A DNA stretch of 5,487 bases from JBFGCT01 sp041581055. GTDB lineage: Bacteria > Actinomycetota > Acidimicrobiia > Acidimicrobiales > Ilumatobacteraceae. A program made the position numbers and the translations under genes. Under the pieces are notes generated by a model. It saw only the letters and a list, made by a program, of their open reading frames with translations. It searched no databases and was not told the DNA's origin. The DNA is taken from assembly GCA_041581055.1 (NCBI GenBank), contig JBFGCT010000221.1, positions 1 through 5,487 of the forward strand, given 5' to 3'. This document shows positions 5,458 to 5,487 of the stretch, piece after piece (the stretch's first letter is position 1; each line of letters starts with the position of its first letter).

Positions 5458-5487
5458 TCGACCGCGGCCGGATGCCCTCCGGCCTCA
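5448..5487 (+). CDS. nuoB: NADH-quinone oxidoreductase subunit B, first 13 codons (3' end outside window)
   Basis: The ATG at 5448 opens MGLVDRGRMPSGL, cut off by the window edge. It overlaps the end of nuoA by 10 bases in another frame and has GAGGA eight bases upstream. The MG start and the PSG-L motif agree with the N-terminus of bacterial NuoB, and the position right after nuoA is the standard gene order. The Fe-S cysteines of the subunit are not in view. Confidence 0.85.
   Translation, partial: MGLVDRGRMPSGL

Noticed and set aside
1..5487. CRISPR array, tRNA, rRNA, insertion sequence or attachment site
   Set aside because: No repeated spacer pattern, no cloverleaf or transposase motif, and coding content is continuous and uniform in codon use.

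Overview
The window is GC-rich and gene-dense. Nearly every codon in the real genes ends in G or C, GTG is used as a start, and several genes overlap by 4 bases. The protein sequences look actinobacterial, and I would guess Acidimicrobiia, but that is inference from style and not a database result.

Left part (about 1-4054, minus strand): one operon for corrinoid (vitamin B12)-dependent one-carbon transfer. In transcription order it holds a B12-binding corrinoid methyl-carrier protein (4054-3302), a DUF1638 protein (3272-2535), a small protein of the misnamed 'virulence factor' family (2538-2137), a methyltetrahydrofolate:corrinoid methyltransferase of the pterin-binding family (2140 to about 1214), and a corrinoid-reductive-activator-like protein with an N-terminal [2Fe-2S] domain and an ASKHA ATPase domain (1212 off the left edge). 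The three middle genes are chained by ATGA and GTGA stop/start overlaps. The logic is that the carrier protein accepts a methyl group from a substrate, the methyltransferase moves it to tetrahydrofolate, and the iron-sulfur ATPase reduces cobalamin that has been accidentally oxidised to Co(II). The substrate-specific methyltransferase (for example an MttB-family enzyme) is not in the window, so the methyl donor is unknown.

Middle (4055-4251): a 197-base divergent control region. It holds a perfect 17-bp inverted repeat (GTTCCG-N5-CGGAAC) and, one base away, a degraded second copy lying over the best -10-like sequences of both strands. These are probably operators for the IclR-family regulator that starts at 4252 on the plus strand and would control both itself and the operon.

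Right part (5002-5487): a 90-base gap with a bulged hairpin, then nuoA (subunit A of NADH-quinone oxidoreductase) and the first codons of nuoB, overlapping nuoA by 10 bases. This is the start of the respiratory complex I operon and is unrelated to the C1 operon.

The main oddity is the junction between the methyltransferase and the activator. The methyltransferase frame has no stop codon before 611, deep inside the activator gene, and a +1 shift in a G/C-rich linker would fuse the two into one protein. Either this is a sequencing or real frameshift, or the genes are fused.
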